DNA of 7,707 nucleotides from Chloroflexota bacterium (GTDB lineage Bacteria; Chloroflexota; Anaerolineae; J102): NCBI GenBank assembly GCA_003353825.1, contig PIVW01000280.1, positions 1 to 7,707 of the forward strand, written 5' to 3'. Made by a program: the position numbers and the translations under genes. The notes beneath the pieces were generated by a model that saw only the letters and a list, made by a program, of their open reading frames with translations, did not search any database and was not told where the DNA came from. This document shows, in pieces, positions 1 to 6,628 of this stretch. The first letter of the stretch is position 1; each line of letters opens with the position of its first letter.

Positions 1-185
1 ACTAACATGTTTGGAGGCCGGTTCAGGCCTTCTGAACTTCCGAAACGGGGAGTTACGTTGACGAATCCAGGTCGAATCCTAGCGACACATTATGTCTCCA
101 ACTCATTTAGGACACACCCGTCAAATATCGGGCAGGATTAGACTGTCCCGAATCACATAGACCATTCCAAAAGAAGTTCATTTTC
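1..185 (+). other. tig upstream region with hairpins
   Basis: No convincing gene is seen here. There are two structured spots. At 13-38, two mutually exclusive hairpins overlap: 13-19 with 26-32, and 20-26 with 32-38. At 128-151 is a stem of TCGGG plus CAG pairing with CTG plus CCCGA, with one bulged T at 146 and a 7-nt loop. A TTGACG hexamer at 58-63 resembles a -35 box, but no good -10 follows at normal spacing. AAGAAG at 171-176 is a weak ribosome binding site nine bases before the tig ATG. The stretch GTCGAATCC near 72 slightly recalls a tRNA T-loop, but no cloverleaf can be built. Confidence 0.4.
128..151 (+). promoter_or_regulatory. Hairpin in the tig leader
   Basis: Bases 128-135 pair with 143-151 (eight pairs, T146 bulged, loop 136-142), ending 34 bases before the tig start. 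No T-run follows, so it is not a classic terminator. It may be a 5'-UTR structure. The role is unknown. Confidence 0.3.
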
Positions 186-1805
186 ATGACAGACCTGAAG
201 ATCACACAGCAAACGATTGAAGACCAACAAACCCTCCTTATCGTTGAAGTGCCTGACGAACGTGTTGAAAAAGCCATGCGGCAGGAAGCGCGCAAGCTGG
301 CGAAACAAGTTCGTATTCCCGGATTCCGGCCAGGTAAGGCCCCCTACCATGTGGTTGTCGGCCGTTTCGGGCGCGAAGCGATCCTGGAAAAAGTAGCGGA
401 CAACATAGGACAGGATGTTTACAAAGAAGCACTCGATACCGTTGATGTCGATCCTTATGGCCCGGCTGAACTGAAGGAGATCACCTTTGATCCTCTGACC
501 TACCAGATCGCGATCCCCATGCCCCCTGAAACCGACGTCAGCGATTATCGCAACCTGCGCCTACCGTTCGAGGCGCCAAGCGAAGAGGCTATCGACGAAG
601 CCATGCAAGAAAGGATCGGCGAAATCTGGGAAGAGCATAAAACCTGGATGCCGGCCGAACGTGCGGTCGAATACGGCGATCTCGTCACGATCAGCATCAA
701 GGCAAATGTCGGCGAAGCAGTGATACTAGACAACGACGATTGGGATGTCGTGCCCGACGAAGAAGATTTTACATTGGCGCCCGAGTTCGATGCAGCCTTC
801 ATCGGCATGACGGACGGAGAGAGCAAGCGATTTACGATAGACTTTGCTGATGACAGCAGCACTCCCTGGCCAGGCCAACAAGGTGTATTCACTGTGGAGG
901 TGAAGGCAGTAAAAAGTGAAGACTTGCCCCTATTGGATGATGACCTGGCCCTAGCCACCGGCGAGTACGACACCTTCGAAGAATTTGAGTCCGCCATACG
1001 TGAAAATGTAATCAGGCAACTGAATTCGGTAGCCGAAACTACCTACCATAAAAAAGTAGTCGTCGCCTTGGTCGAGCAGGCAACGCTCGCCTATCCCAAT
1101 GTAGCGATCGAGCAAGAAATCAGCGTCGTCACATCAGAACGGGAAAACCTCTATCGTATGATGTATGGCATTGAATCGACGGAGGAATTTCTGCATATGC
1201 AAGGACGAACAGCCGAAGAGTATCGCGAAGAACTGCGCCCCACCGCCAAAACCCGACTCGAACGCCGGTTGGTACTCGATGCCGTCGCCGAAGTTGAGCA
1301 GTTCCCGGTGAGTGATTATGAGTTGGATCAGTTTTTAGTCGACGCCGTTGGCCATGATGAGGAACAACTTGAAAACCTTGGGGAACAACTTGAAGCATCC
1401 GAACCCTACCGTGATTATCTGACATCACTTATCCAACGCAGTAAGGCCGAAGATTTGGTAATAGAAGTCGCCAAAGGTGAAGAGGCGCCCGCACCCGGCG
1501 AGCATGTTTCGGAAGCCCCCCCCCCTGAGCCAGAAGAAGACCCTGAAACTGAGACCGATGACAATGATGAACAAGGGGCTGAATTGAGCGCAGAAACCGA
1601 TGGTGTAAGTGAAGATATCACATACATCGCAGAAAAAACTAACGACATCGTACAACATGCCATTCATGCTGAATCCGAAGCTACCTCACAGCAGGAAGTC
1701 GAAACTGAGGCTACACTTGAGGCGTCAGAGGAATCAGAAGTATCTGACGACGTACCCGTTCAGACCCATTTGCAGAGGATTGGACAGAGGCAAAAGGGAT
1801 GTTAG
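186..1805 (+). CDS. tig: Trigger factor, C-terminus altered by an IS insertion
   Basis: Ribosome-associated chaperone and peptidyl-prolyl isomerase that shields nascent chains at the exit tunnel. The N-terminal ribosome-docking domain spans about residues 1-115. It carries the family signature RIPGFRPGK at residues 43-51, which contacts the ribosome. An FKBP-like isomerase domain follows (about 158-245), then the helical C-terminal chaperone domain (about 250-428). Residues about 432-522 form a low-complexity tail rich in Glu, Asp, Pro and Thr, absent from the E. coli protein. The last native residue appears to be Asp522. Residues 523-539 (VPVQTHLQRIGQRQKGC) are read from mobile DNA starting at 1752. 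The native TAA now lies at 4003-4005. A run of ten C (1516-1525) sits at the start of the tail. The ATG at 186 is preceded by AAGAAG at nine bases. The core domains are intact, so function is probably kept. Confidence 0.95.
   Translation: MTDLKITQQTIEDQQTLLIVEVPDERVEKAMRQEARKLAKQVRIPGFRPGKAPYHVVVGRFGREAILEKVADNIGQDVYKEALDTVDVDPYGPAELKEITFDPLTYQIAIPMPPETDVSDYRNLRLPFEAPSEEAIDEAMQERIGEIWEEHKTWMPAERAVEYGDLVTISIKANVGEAVILDNDDWDVVPDEEDFTLAPEFDAAFIGMTDGESKRFTIDFADDSSTPWPGQQGVFTVEVKAVKSEDLPLLDDDLALATGEYDTFEEFESAIRENVIRQLNSVAETTYHKKVVVALVEQATLAYPNVAIEQEISVVTSERENLYRMMYGIESTEEFLHMQGRTAEEYREELRPTAKTRLERRLVLDAVAEVEQFPVSDYELDQFLVDAVGHDEEQLENLGEQLEASEPYRDYLTSLIQRSKAEDLVIEVAKGEEAPAPGEHVSEAPPPEPEEDPETETDDNDEQGAELSAETDGVSEDITYIAEKTNDIVQHAIHAESEATSQQEVETEATLEASEESEVSDDVPVQTHLQRIGQRQKGC
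1516..1525 (+). repeat. C10 homopolymer inside tig
   Basis: Ten consecutive C bases encode part of Ala-Pro-Pro-Pro (residues 444-447), where the acidic tail begins. One added C would create TGA immediately after the tract and remove the tail. One lost C would give a short basic tail that stops about 20 codons later. It could be a slippage site or an assembly error. Confidence 0.85.
1744..1751. repeat. Left copy of 8-bp target site duplication
   Basis: CTGACGAC here is repeated exactly at 3995-4002. The IS66 family makes 8-bp duplications, and both copies directly abut IS66-like ends (1752 and 3994). In tig it encodes the end of Ser-Asp-Asp, residues 520-522. Confidence 0.85.
1752..1763 (+). 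repeat. Outer (surrogate) left terminal repeat
   Basis: GTACCCGTTCAG matches the right-end repeat at 11 of 12 positions and starts directly after the target duplication. Similarity stops after base 1763. The same bases read as Thr-Arg-Ser in the istA frame, so this may be a chance IS66-like end inside istA. Confidence 0.7.
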
Positions 1806-2221
1806 AAGTGGCACCAGAGCTGGAAGCGAAGCAGCTGTTTGAGTGGCTTTGCGAACGACATCCGCACAAATACCAGGAAGGGCAATTGCGCACGTTTCAA
1901 CGGCGTGTAGGCAATTGGCGAGCCCTGAACGGAGAGCAGCTATCGACCTTGGAACAGGTTCATCAGCCTGGGGAAGTGATGCAGACCGATGGAACCAGGA
2001 TGACAAAGTTGGGGATTCGCATAGGTGGTGAGGATTTTCCCCATATGTTGATTCACAGCGTATTGCCCTACTCCAATTGGGAATGGGGACGAGTGGTGCA
2101 AACGGAGTCGCTCCTGGCCATACGCTTGGGAGTGCAAAGCGCATTGATGCGTTTAGGCTATGTGCCCAAGATTCATCAGACGGACAATAGCACGGCAGCC
2201 ACACACAAGCTGGGCCCTTAG
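1754..2221 (+). pseudogene. istA: IS21-family transposase IstA fragment
   Basis: Remnant of the large transposase of an IS21-type element. The frame reads TRSDPFAEDW at its start, then a stretch ending EGQLRTFQRRVGNWRA, typical of IstA just before the catalytic core. It then has the first catalytic Asp in QTDGT (codon 1988-1990) and the second in HQTDNSTAATH (codon 2183-2185). A stop follows HKLGP at 2219-2221, before the catalytic Glu, so it cannot be active. The N-terminal DNA-binding part is also missing: the frame is closed by TGA at 1745-1747, and the left edge coincides with the end of the mobile unit. The first ATG is at 1799, giving a 140-residue frame that overlaps the altered end of tig by 7 bases. 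No istB is present. The IS21 assignment rests on recalled motifs. Confidence 0.8.
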
Positions 2222-2437
2222 GCACTCACTCCTAGTCTATCTACCCTTCAACCATGGGTATTTCTAATTGTTGTCATGGGCACTACTAGTTGTCATTGAC
2301 AGTAATGGCTCAGTTCGCCTGCACGGCATTGCAGCTACAAGATTGTAAGCAAGCCGTAAGCTACATAACGAGGTTTATCTGGTAGAATGGAGTAGGTACT
2401 TCCCAACTAATGTGGTAGCGCTCACATTGCCATTAAC
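2222..2437. other. Non-coding passenger DNA between istA remnant and IS66 core
   Basis: No open frame with recognisable product is seen. Two imperfect 19-bp tandem units begin with TTGTCAT at 2271 and 2290 and match at 13 of 19 positions. The second contains the palindrome TGTCA-T-TGACA (2291-2301). GTAAGC, the start of the inner IS66 end, also occurs at 2345 and 2356. The stretch joins the broken istA end to the IS66 element and may contain further IS debris. Confidence 0.5.
2271..2308. repeat. Tandem 19-bp TTGTCAT repeats
   Basis: Two units start at 2271 and 2290 and agree at 13 of 19 bases. IS21 elements carry short repeated transposase-binding sites near their ends, so this could be an IS21 terminus left by deletion. 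That link is an inference. Confidence 0.3.
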
Positions 2438-2453
2438 GTAAGCGTTCAGGGGG
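2438..2453 (+). repeat. Inner left terminal inverted repeat (IRL)
   Basis: GTAAGCGTTCAGGGGG pairs with the right end at 15 of 16 bases. Its AGCGTTCAG part (2441-2449) recurs as a direct repeat at 2494-2502, possibly a subterminal binding site. Confidence 0.85.
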
Positions 2454-2540
2454 GTAAGTCTAGTCCCTCGCAGTTGGATTCTAATCAATTTCTAGCGTTC
2501 AGCAAATGATACTCAACTGCAAAGATGATTGAATAGCATT

Positions 2541-3986
2541 ATGTCTCAAGAAACAAGACCAGCACAGATGCCATTTTCGGAAGAAGAATGGGAACAGACG
2601 CTGGCGGCAGTACAAGAGTTCTTGCTTTCACAGATCATGCAAGTGCAAAAGTTGGAAGCTGAGATTACAGATTTGCGTGAGCGTGTAAACCGCAACTCAC
2701 ACAACTCATCAAAGCCACCCTCTAGCGATGGGCCTGATGTTCCCCCAAAAACAAGCGAGGGAATCAAAAGTAATCGCAAGCGTGGGGGTCAACCAGGTCA
2801 TAAGGGAACGACCCGGAAGTTGGCGCCAATCGAGCAAGTCAAGGAGAGTGACGACATCAAGCCGGAGGTCTGCGGCCAGTGTGGGCACGACTTGGAAGGA
2901 AAGGATCCTGATCCCTATCGTCACCAGGTTACAGAAATTCCTCCTGTGGTGGCAGAGGTGGTTGAATACCGTTTGCATACCCTATCTTGCCCAGAGTGTG
3001 GTCGCGATACTTGTGCCGATATTCCTCTGGGTGTACCCAAGGGGGCATTTGGCCCTCGTTTACAAGCGATGGTATCGTTGTTGAGCGGGCGTTATCGACG
3101 GAGCAAGCGAAATACGGCGGAGATCATGGATGATTTCTTCCAAACCAACATCAGCCTGGGATCGGTTTCCACTCAGGAACGCCGTACCAGTGAGGCCATC
3201 AGCGTACCAGTGACAGAGGCTCGTGACTATGTCAAAGAACAGTCTGTGGTACATATGGACGAGACTAGCTGGTACGAGAGCGACGAGAAAGCTTGGCTGT
3301 GGGTAGCAGCCACTTGCTTGGTGACAGTGTTTCTTGTTCGAGACAGTCGAGGCGGAAAAGTAGCCAAAGAAATGCTGGGGGAGACATTCAAAGGCATTCT
3401 GAACTCTGATCGCTGGTCAGCCTACAACTGGCGGCCTGTCTCCTTACGCCAACTATGCTGGTCTCACCTGCAGCGGGACTTCCAGACATTCGTCGAACGC
3501 GGCGGGGAATCGCAGCGTATTGGACAAGCTATCCTCGCTCAAAGTGACCTGATGTTCAAATGGTGGCATCAAGTAGGCGAGGGAACGATGACGACTGACA
3601 CTTTCCAGGAGAAAATGAAACCTGTCCAACAGATGGTGGGTGAATGGCTGCGCCAAGGAACCTCCTGCTCACATGCCAAAACCGCTGGCAGTTGTCGTCA
3701 CATCCTTAAACGGGAAGCCGCCCTGTGGACCTTCGTACACATTCCCGGTGCAGACCCTACCAACAATTTGGTCGAAAGACAGGTGCGCCACGGTGTACTC
3801 TGGCGTAAAGTAAGCTACGGAACCCAAAGCGATGCTGGCAGCCGCTTTGCCGAACGCATTATGACTTTTGTTGCCACTCTGAGGCAGCAAAAGCGTAACG
3901 TACTAGACCACCTCGTCGAAGCCTGCCACGCTGCCAATTGTGACAAATCCGCACCATCCTTGCTCCCTAAATCGCACACCCCCTGA
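2541..3986 (+). CDS. IS66-family transposase (TnpC type)
   Basis: DDE transposase that would cut and join the ends of its own element. The N-terminal helical leucine-zipper region spans about residues 10-50 and is followed by the family linker NSHNSSKPPSSDG (52-64). A zinc-finger domain has Cys111, Cys114, Cys150 and Cys153. The catalytic core has Asp240 (VHMDETSWY), Asp290 (NSDRWSAY) and Glu412 (NNLVERQVR), followed by the typical LWRKVSYGTQS and TLRQQKRNVLDHL motifs. The length (481 residues) is normal and no frameshift is seen. The ATG at 2541 is chosen over a TTG at 2529, which would add four residues; neither has a strong ribosome binding site. The stop codon lies inside the right terminal repeat. 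All catalytic residues are present, so it may still be active. Confidence 0.93.
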   Translation: MSQETRPAQMPFSEEEWEQTLAAVQEFLLSQIMQVQKLEAEITDLRERVNRNSHNSSKPPSSDGPDVPPKTSEGIKSNRKRGGQPGHKGTTRKLAPIEQVKESDDIKPEVCGQCGHDLEGKDPDPYRHQVTEIPPVVAEVVEYRLHTLSCPECGRDTCADIPLGVPKGAFGPRLQAMVSLLSGRYRRSKRNTAEIMDDFFQTNISLGSVSTQERRTSEAISVPVTEARDYVKEQSVVHMDETSWYESDEKAWLWVAATCLVTVFLVRDSRGGKVAKEMLGETFKGILNSDRWSAYNWRPVSLRQLCWSHLQRDFQTFVERGGESQRIGQAILAQSDLMFKWWHQVGEGTMTTDTFQEKMKPVQQMVGEWLRQGTSCSHAKTAGSCRHILKREAALWTFVHIPGADPTNNLVERQVRHGVLWRKVSYGTQSDAGSRFAERIMTFVATLRQQKRNVLDHLVEACHAANCDKSAPSLLPKSHTP

Positions 3987-3994
3987 ACGGTTAC
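3979..3994 (-). repeat. Right terminal inverted repeat (IRR)
   Basis: Read on the minus strand from 3994 it is GTAACCGTTCAGGGGG. It overlaps the transposase stop codon (3984-3986). It serves both the inner core and the larger transposed unit. Confidence 0.88.
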
Positions 3995-4002
3995 CTGACG
4001 AC
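3995..4002. repeat. Right copy of target duplication, before the native tig stop
   Basis: CTGACGAC is identical to 1744-1751 and directly follows the IS right end. The next three bases, TAA at 4003-4005, are in the original tig frame once the insert is removed, giving Ser-Asp-Asp-stop. Confidence 0.85.
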
Positions 4003-4193
4003 TAAACCAAAGTCATGATCAGACCATCATTTTTTGCCCTGGGTCACGAACGATAGAGCGCAAGAATAGCGAGTTTCAATCGTCAGTCGTCGTCCTAGAA
4101 AATGGTACTGATGCCTTCGAACTGGCTTCAGACTAAGAACACCGACTTTCACTTCACACTTTTACAAGAGTCACGTCACGAGATAAATAAGCT
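4003..4193 (+). other. Native tig stop and clpP upstream region
   Basis: This spacer starts with the displaced tig stop codon and holds no supported gene. It must carry at least part of the clpP control region, now cut off from tig by the insertion. A candidate promoter is TTTACA (4161-4166) with a poor -10, TAAATA (4184-4189), at 17-base spacing. It would start transcription almost at the clpP ATG. No Shine-Dalgarno site precedes clpP. Confidence 0.4.
4015..4035 (+). terminator. Weak candidate terminator of tig, now also of the transposase
   Basis: ATGAT (4015-4019) pairs with ATCAT (4026-4030) around a 6-nt loop and runs into six T (4030-4035). The stem is short and A/T-rich, so it is weak. 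Its place ten bases after the native tig stop favours it. Confidence 0.35.
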
Positions 4194-4823
4194 ATGAACG
4201 TACAAGAACCCAAGTTTCTTATCCCGATGGTAATTGAGCAGACCGGCCGTGGCGAGCGCGCCATGGACATATATTCGATGTTGCTCAAAGAACGCATCAT
4301 CTTCCTGGGCACGCCTATTAGTGATCAGGTTGCCAACACCGTCGTCGCCCAGTTGCTCTTCCTCAACCATGAAGACCCTGAACGCGATATCCAAATGTAT
4401 ATCAATTCTCCCGGTGGCATGGTTTATGCCGGACTGGCCATCTACGATACCATGCAGATGATACCCGCTCCCGTGTCGACATGGGCAGTTGGTGTAACCG
4501 CAAGTATGGCCACTGTGCTTTTGGCAGCAGGCGAAAAGGGCAAACGCTATGCACTGCCCCACAGCACTATCCACATGCATCCTGCCGGTGGTGGCGCCCA
4601 AGGCTACACCCCCGACGTTCGCATTCAGTTCAAAGAGCTTGAACGACTACAAAACTCCAATTTCTACATCCTCTCAAAACACACAGGCCAGACAATAGAA
4701 CAGATCGAGAAGGACTTCGACCGCGACCGCTACATGCACGCGCCTGAGGCGGTCGAATATGGCCTGGTCGACCAGATTTACGGCGAACCTGATCCAACCA
4801 TGGAACAGGACGACGAGGACTAG
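4194..4823 (+). CDS. clpP: ATP-dependent Clp protease proteolytic subunit
   Basis: Serine peptidase that forms the two-ring barrel chamber degrading proteins fed by ClpX or similar unfoldases in the cytoplasm. The catalytic triad is Ser104 (in TASMA), His129 and Asp178 (in DRDRYM). The 25- and 49-residue spacings equal those of E. coli Ser97, His122 and Asp171. The oxyanion motif INSPGG and the conserved EAVEYGLVD near the end are present. The 209-residue length is normal. The usual His-Gln-Pro after the catalytic region is replaced by His-Pro-Ala-Gly, without a length change. The C-terminus is acidic. No ribosome binding site is seen before the ATG. It lies 122 bases upstream of clpX, the usual partner gene. 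The IS66 unit separates it from tig. Confidence 0.96.
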   Translation: MNVQEPKFLIPMVIEQTGRGERAMDIYSMLLKERIIFLGTPISDQVANTVVAQLLFLNHEDPERDIQMYINSPGGMVYAGLAIYDTMQMIPAPVSTWAVGVTASMATVLLAAGEKGKRYALPHSTIHMHPAGGGAQGYTPDVRIQFKELERLQNSNFYILSKHTGQTIEQIEKDFDRDRYMHAPEAVEYGLVDQIYGEPDPTMEQDDED

Positions 4824-4847
4824 CCTGCGTCACTTTGAAAACAGGAG

Positions 4848-4887
4848 TTTGATGTTCAGATGTCGATGGACGATCGTCTGCATCAAA
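4848..4887 (+). promoter_or_regulatory. Long bulged hairpin between clpP and clpX
   Basis: TTTGATG (4848-4854) pairs with CATCAAA (4881-4887). CAGA (4857-4860) pairs with TCTG (4877-4880). CGAT (4864-4867) pairs with ATCG (4873-4876). This gives 15 pairs with left-side bulges of 2 and 3 bases and a 5-nt loop. No T-run follows, so it is not a standard terminator. It could be an RNA processing or stability element. Confidence 0.45.
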
Positions 4888-4945
4888 ACGATTGAATTCA
4901 ACATAACTCTGGTCTAAACCATACAAGCAACTGCATCGAGGCACC

Positions 4946-6241
4946 ATGAGTGCGACCCACTACTGCAATTTCTGCCAACGCCCTCAGGACGAAGTCCATC
5001 GTCTGATCGCTGGCCCCAACGACATAAACATCTGCGATGAATGTGTCGCGCTCTGTCTGGAGATCTTGGAAGAGGAAGAGGGCGATGGGCAGATCGAGAA
5101 CGAAGAATCTGAACCGATTCATTTCGAACGCATCCCCTCACCCCAAGAAATCGTCGCCAATCTTGACGACTACGTGATTGGTCAGGCCAGGGCCAAAAAA
5201 GTCCTCTCGGTTGCCGTTTACAATCACTACAAACGTATCACTTCTGATGCTGAACTGGATGAGGTCGAGTTACAAAAGAGCAATGTCTTGCTGCTAGGCC
5301 CCACCGGTTGTGGCAAAACTCTGCTGGCTCAGACGCTGGCACGCATTCTGGATGTACCCTTCACGATTGCGGATGCCACCAGCGTCACGGAAGCTGGTTA
5401 TGTGGGTGAAGATGTCGAGAATATCCTTGTGCGTTTGCTGCAAGCAGCCGATTGGGACGCCGAACGTGCTAAACTAGGTATTGTTTACATCGATGAGATT
5501 GACAAAATCGCCCGCAAATCAGGTGATAACCCCTCGATCACCCGCGATGTCTCGGGCGAGGGTGTACAACAAGCACTGTTGAAAATCATCGAAGGTACAG
5601 TTGCAAATATCCCACCGGGTGGCGGACGCAAACACCCACAGCAGGAGTTCATACAGCTCGATACCAGCAATGTGCTCTTCATTTGTGGTGGCGCTTTCGA
5701 TGGTGTAGAGGATGTCGTGGCACGGCGGGTGGGAGCCAAAGGCAGGTTGGGATTCACACAAAGTAATATTCGCCAGCTGGAACTGGAACAGCGCCGCGGT
5801 AAAATGTTGGCGCAGGTTTCTTCCGAGGATCTGCTTCACTTCGGCCTTATTCCCGAATTCATTGGCCGCTTACCGGTCATTGTGGGTGTCGAACCCCTGG
5901 ATATGGCGGCGCTCATGGATATTCTCACCCTACCCAAGAATGCCATTGTCCGCCAGTTTCAACGGCTACTGGCAATCGACGGCGTGGAGATACAGTTCTC
6001 CCAAGAAGCACTGGAGGCGGTTGCTAAAGAGGCTATGCGGCACAATACCGGCGCACGAGGGCTTCGTACCATCGTGGAACGCACGTTGCTGGATGTGATG
6101 TACGAAATACCTGGTCGCTCCGATGTAGCAAAATGTATGGTCAATGCCGACAACATCTACAATGGCTCTCGCCCCCTTCTGTTGAATGCCCAGAACGTTC
6201 CTTTGCACTGGAGCGACGAAAGCCTGGCCGAAAGTGCTTGA
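4946..6241 (+). CDS. clpX: ATP-dependent Clp protease ATP-binding subunit ClpX
   Basis: AAA+ unfoldase that recognises tagged proteins and threads them into ClpP. The N-terminal zinc-binding domain has Cys7, Cys10, Cys30 and Cys33. Walker A is GPTGCGKT (118-125) and Walker B ends in Asp183-Glu184. The pore-1 loop is GYVG (151-154), and the RKH substrate loop is at 228-230. The ClpP-docking loop is Leu-Gly-Phe (268-270) instead of the usual Ile-Gly-Phe. The arginine finger is Arg308 (FIGRLP), and sensor 2 is GAR (369-371). The 431-residue length is normal. A GAGG ribosome site at 4938-4941 sits four bases before the ATG. It follows clpP by 122 bases containing a hairpin. All motifs needed for activity are present. 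Confidence 0.97.
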   Translation: MSATHYCNFCQRPQDEVHRLIAGPNDINICDECVALCLEILEEEEGDGQIENEESEPIHFERIPSPQEIVANLDDYVIGQARAKKVLSVAVYNHYKRITSDAELDEVELQKSNVLLLGPTGCGKTLLAQTLARILDVPFTIADATSVTEAGYVGEDVENILVRLLQAADWDAERAKLGIVYIDEIDKIARKSGDNPSITRDVSGEGVQQALLKIIEGTVANIPPGGGRKHPQQEFIQLDTSNVLFICGGAFDGVEDVVARRVGAKGRLGFTQSNIRQLELEQRRGKMLAQVSSEDLLHFGLIPEFIGRLPVIVGVEPLDMAALMDILTLPKNAIVRQFQRLLAIDGVEIQFSQEALEAVAKEAMRHNTGARGLRTIVERTLLDVMYEIPGRSDVAKCMVNADNIYNGSRPLLLNAQNVPLHWSDESLAESA

Positions 6242-6262
6242 GTCATAGAACAAAGAGCAGCC

Positions 6263-6628
6263 ATGGTCTCTCGCCTTACACCCAGGGTCAACATCTGGTT
6301 GGAAGCAGATGGTGATGTAGCCATTAGTCTATGGCGAGCAGAATTGTTGGATGCAGTTGATCGCACCGGTTCGATCAGCGCTGCAGCAGTCGATATGGGA
6401 ATTCAGTACCGGTTGGCCTGGCAACGCATTCATGAGATGGAAGAACGGTTGGGCGTCGCCCTTATCGTGCCAACCATTGGGGGCAAGGGGGGAGGTGGCG
6501 CCAAACTGACCCCCACCGCCCGTGATCTACTCAAACGTTTCCTATTGATGGCTCAGGTAATTGACACCTACGCTCACGAACAATGTCGTATTCATTTGGA
6601 TTCATTCCTGGATGAAGAATCATCATGA
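6263..6628 (+). CDS. ModE-type winged-helix regulator lacking an effector domain
   Basis: Short DNA-binding protein (121 residues) resembling the N-terminal domain of the molybdate regulator ModE, a LysR-type winged helix. The helix-turn-helix lies at about 36-60 (GSISAAAVDMGIQYRLAWQR). The glycine-rich wing GGKGGGG at 73-79, followed by LTPTAR, is a ModE hallmark. The C-terminal molybdate-binding TOBE domains of full-length ModE are absent, so how it would sense metal is unclear. AAAGAG lies just upstream of the ATG. It begins 21 bases after clpX and may be partly co-transcribed with it. The next gene encodes a TupA-like binding protein, which suggests control of tungstate or molybdate uptake. 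Confidence 0.85.
   Translation: MVSRLTPRVNIWLEADGDVAISLWRAELLDAVDRTGSISAAAVDMGIQYRLAWQRIHEMEERLGVALIVPTIGGKGGGGAKLTPTARDLLKRFLLMAQVIDTYAHEQCRIHLDSFLDEESS

Larger units (their letters stand above)
1752..3994 (+). mobile_element. Composite IS66-type transposed unit with captured istA DNA
   Basis: This 2243-bp unit is bounded by a perfect 8-bp duplication. Its left edge reads GTACCCGTTCAG. Its right edge, read inward on the opposite strand, is GTAACCGTTCAG, so 11 of 12 bases match. It holds 686 bp of passenger DNA (1752-2437) with an istA remnant, then a complete single-gene IS66 element (2438-3994) with its own better left end. I infer that the transposase used 1752 as a surrogate left end. 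Excising the unit with one duplication copy restores a tig stop codon directly after Asp522. Confidence 0.75.
2438..3994 (+). mobile_element. IS66-family insertion sequence, single-gene type
   Basis: The 1557-bp core has ends GTAAGCGTTCAGGGGG (2438-2453) and, inverted, GTAACCGTTCAGGGGG (3979-3994), matching at 15 of 16. Only the large transposase is present. The accessory genes tnpA and tnpB of classic IS66 are absent, as in the ISBst12-like subgroup. Neither the left neighbour CCATTAAC (2430-2437) nor the right neighbour CTGACGAC repeats on the other side, so this core did not insert here using these two ends. Confidence 0.85.

Noticed and set aside
60..95. Possible tRNA 3' part with GTCGAATCC
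   Set aside because: The T-stem pairs only partly, and no matching acceptor, D or anticodon arms occur at the right distances.
545..997. Long open frame on the minus strand inside tig
   Set aside because: It is a shadow of the trigger factor gene: low-complexity Ser-rich translation with no family motif.
1734..2225. Minus-strand open frame across the istA remnant
   Set aside because: It is opposite a frame with clear IstA motifs and shows no recognisable domain.
2430..2437. CCATTAAC as a target duplication for the inner IS66 left end
   Set aside because: No copy adjoins the right end at 3995; the right neighbour instead matches 1744-1751.
5297..5320. Cys instead of Ser in the ClpX Walker A motif (GPTGCGKT)
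   Set aside because: This position varies among P-loop proteins, and the essential Gly, Lys and Thr are present.
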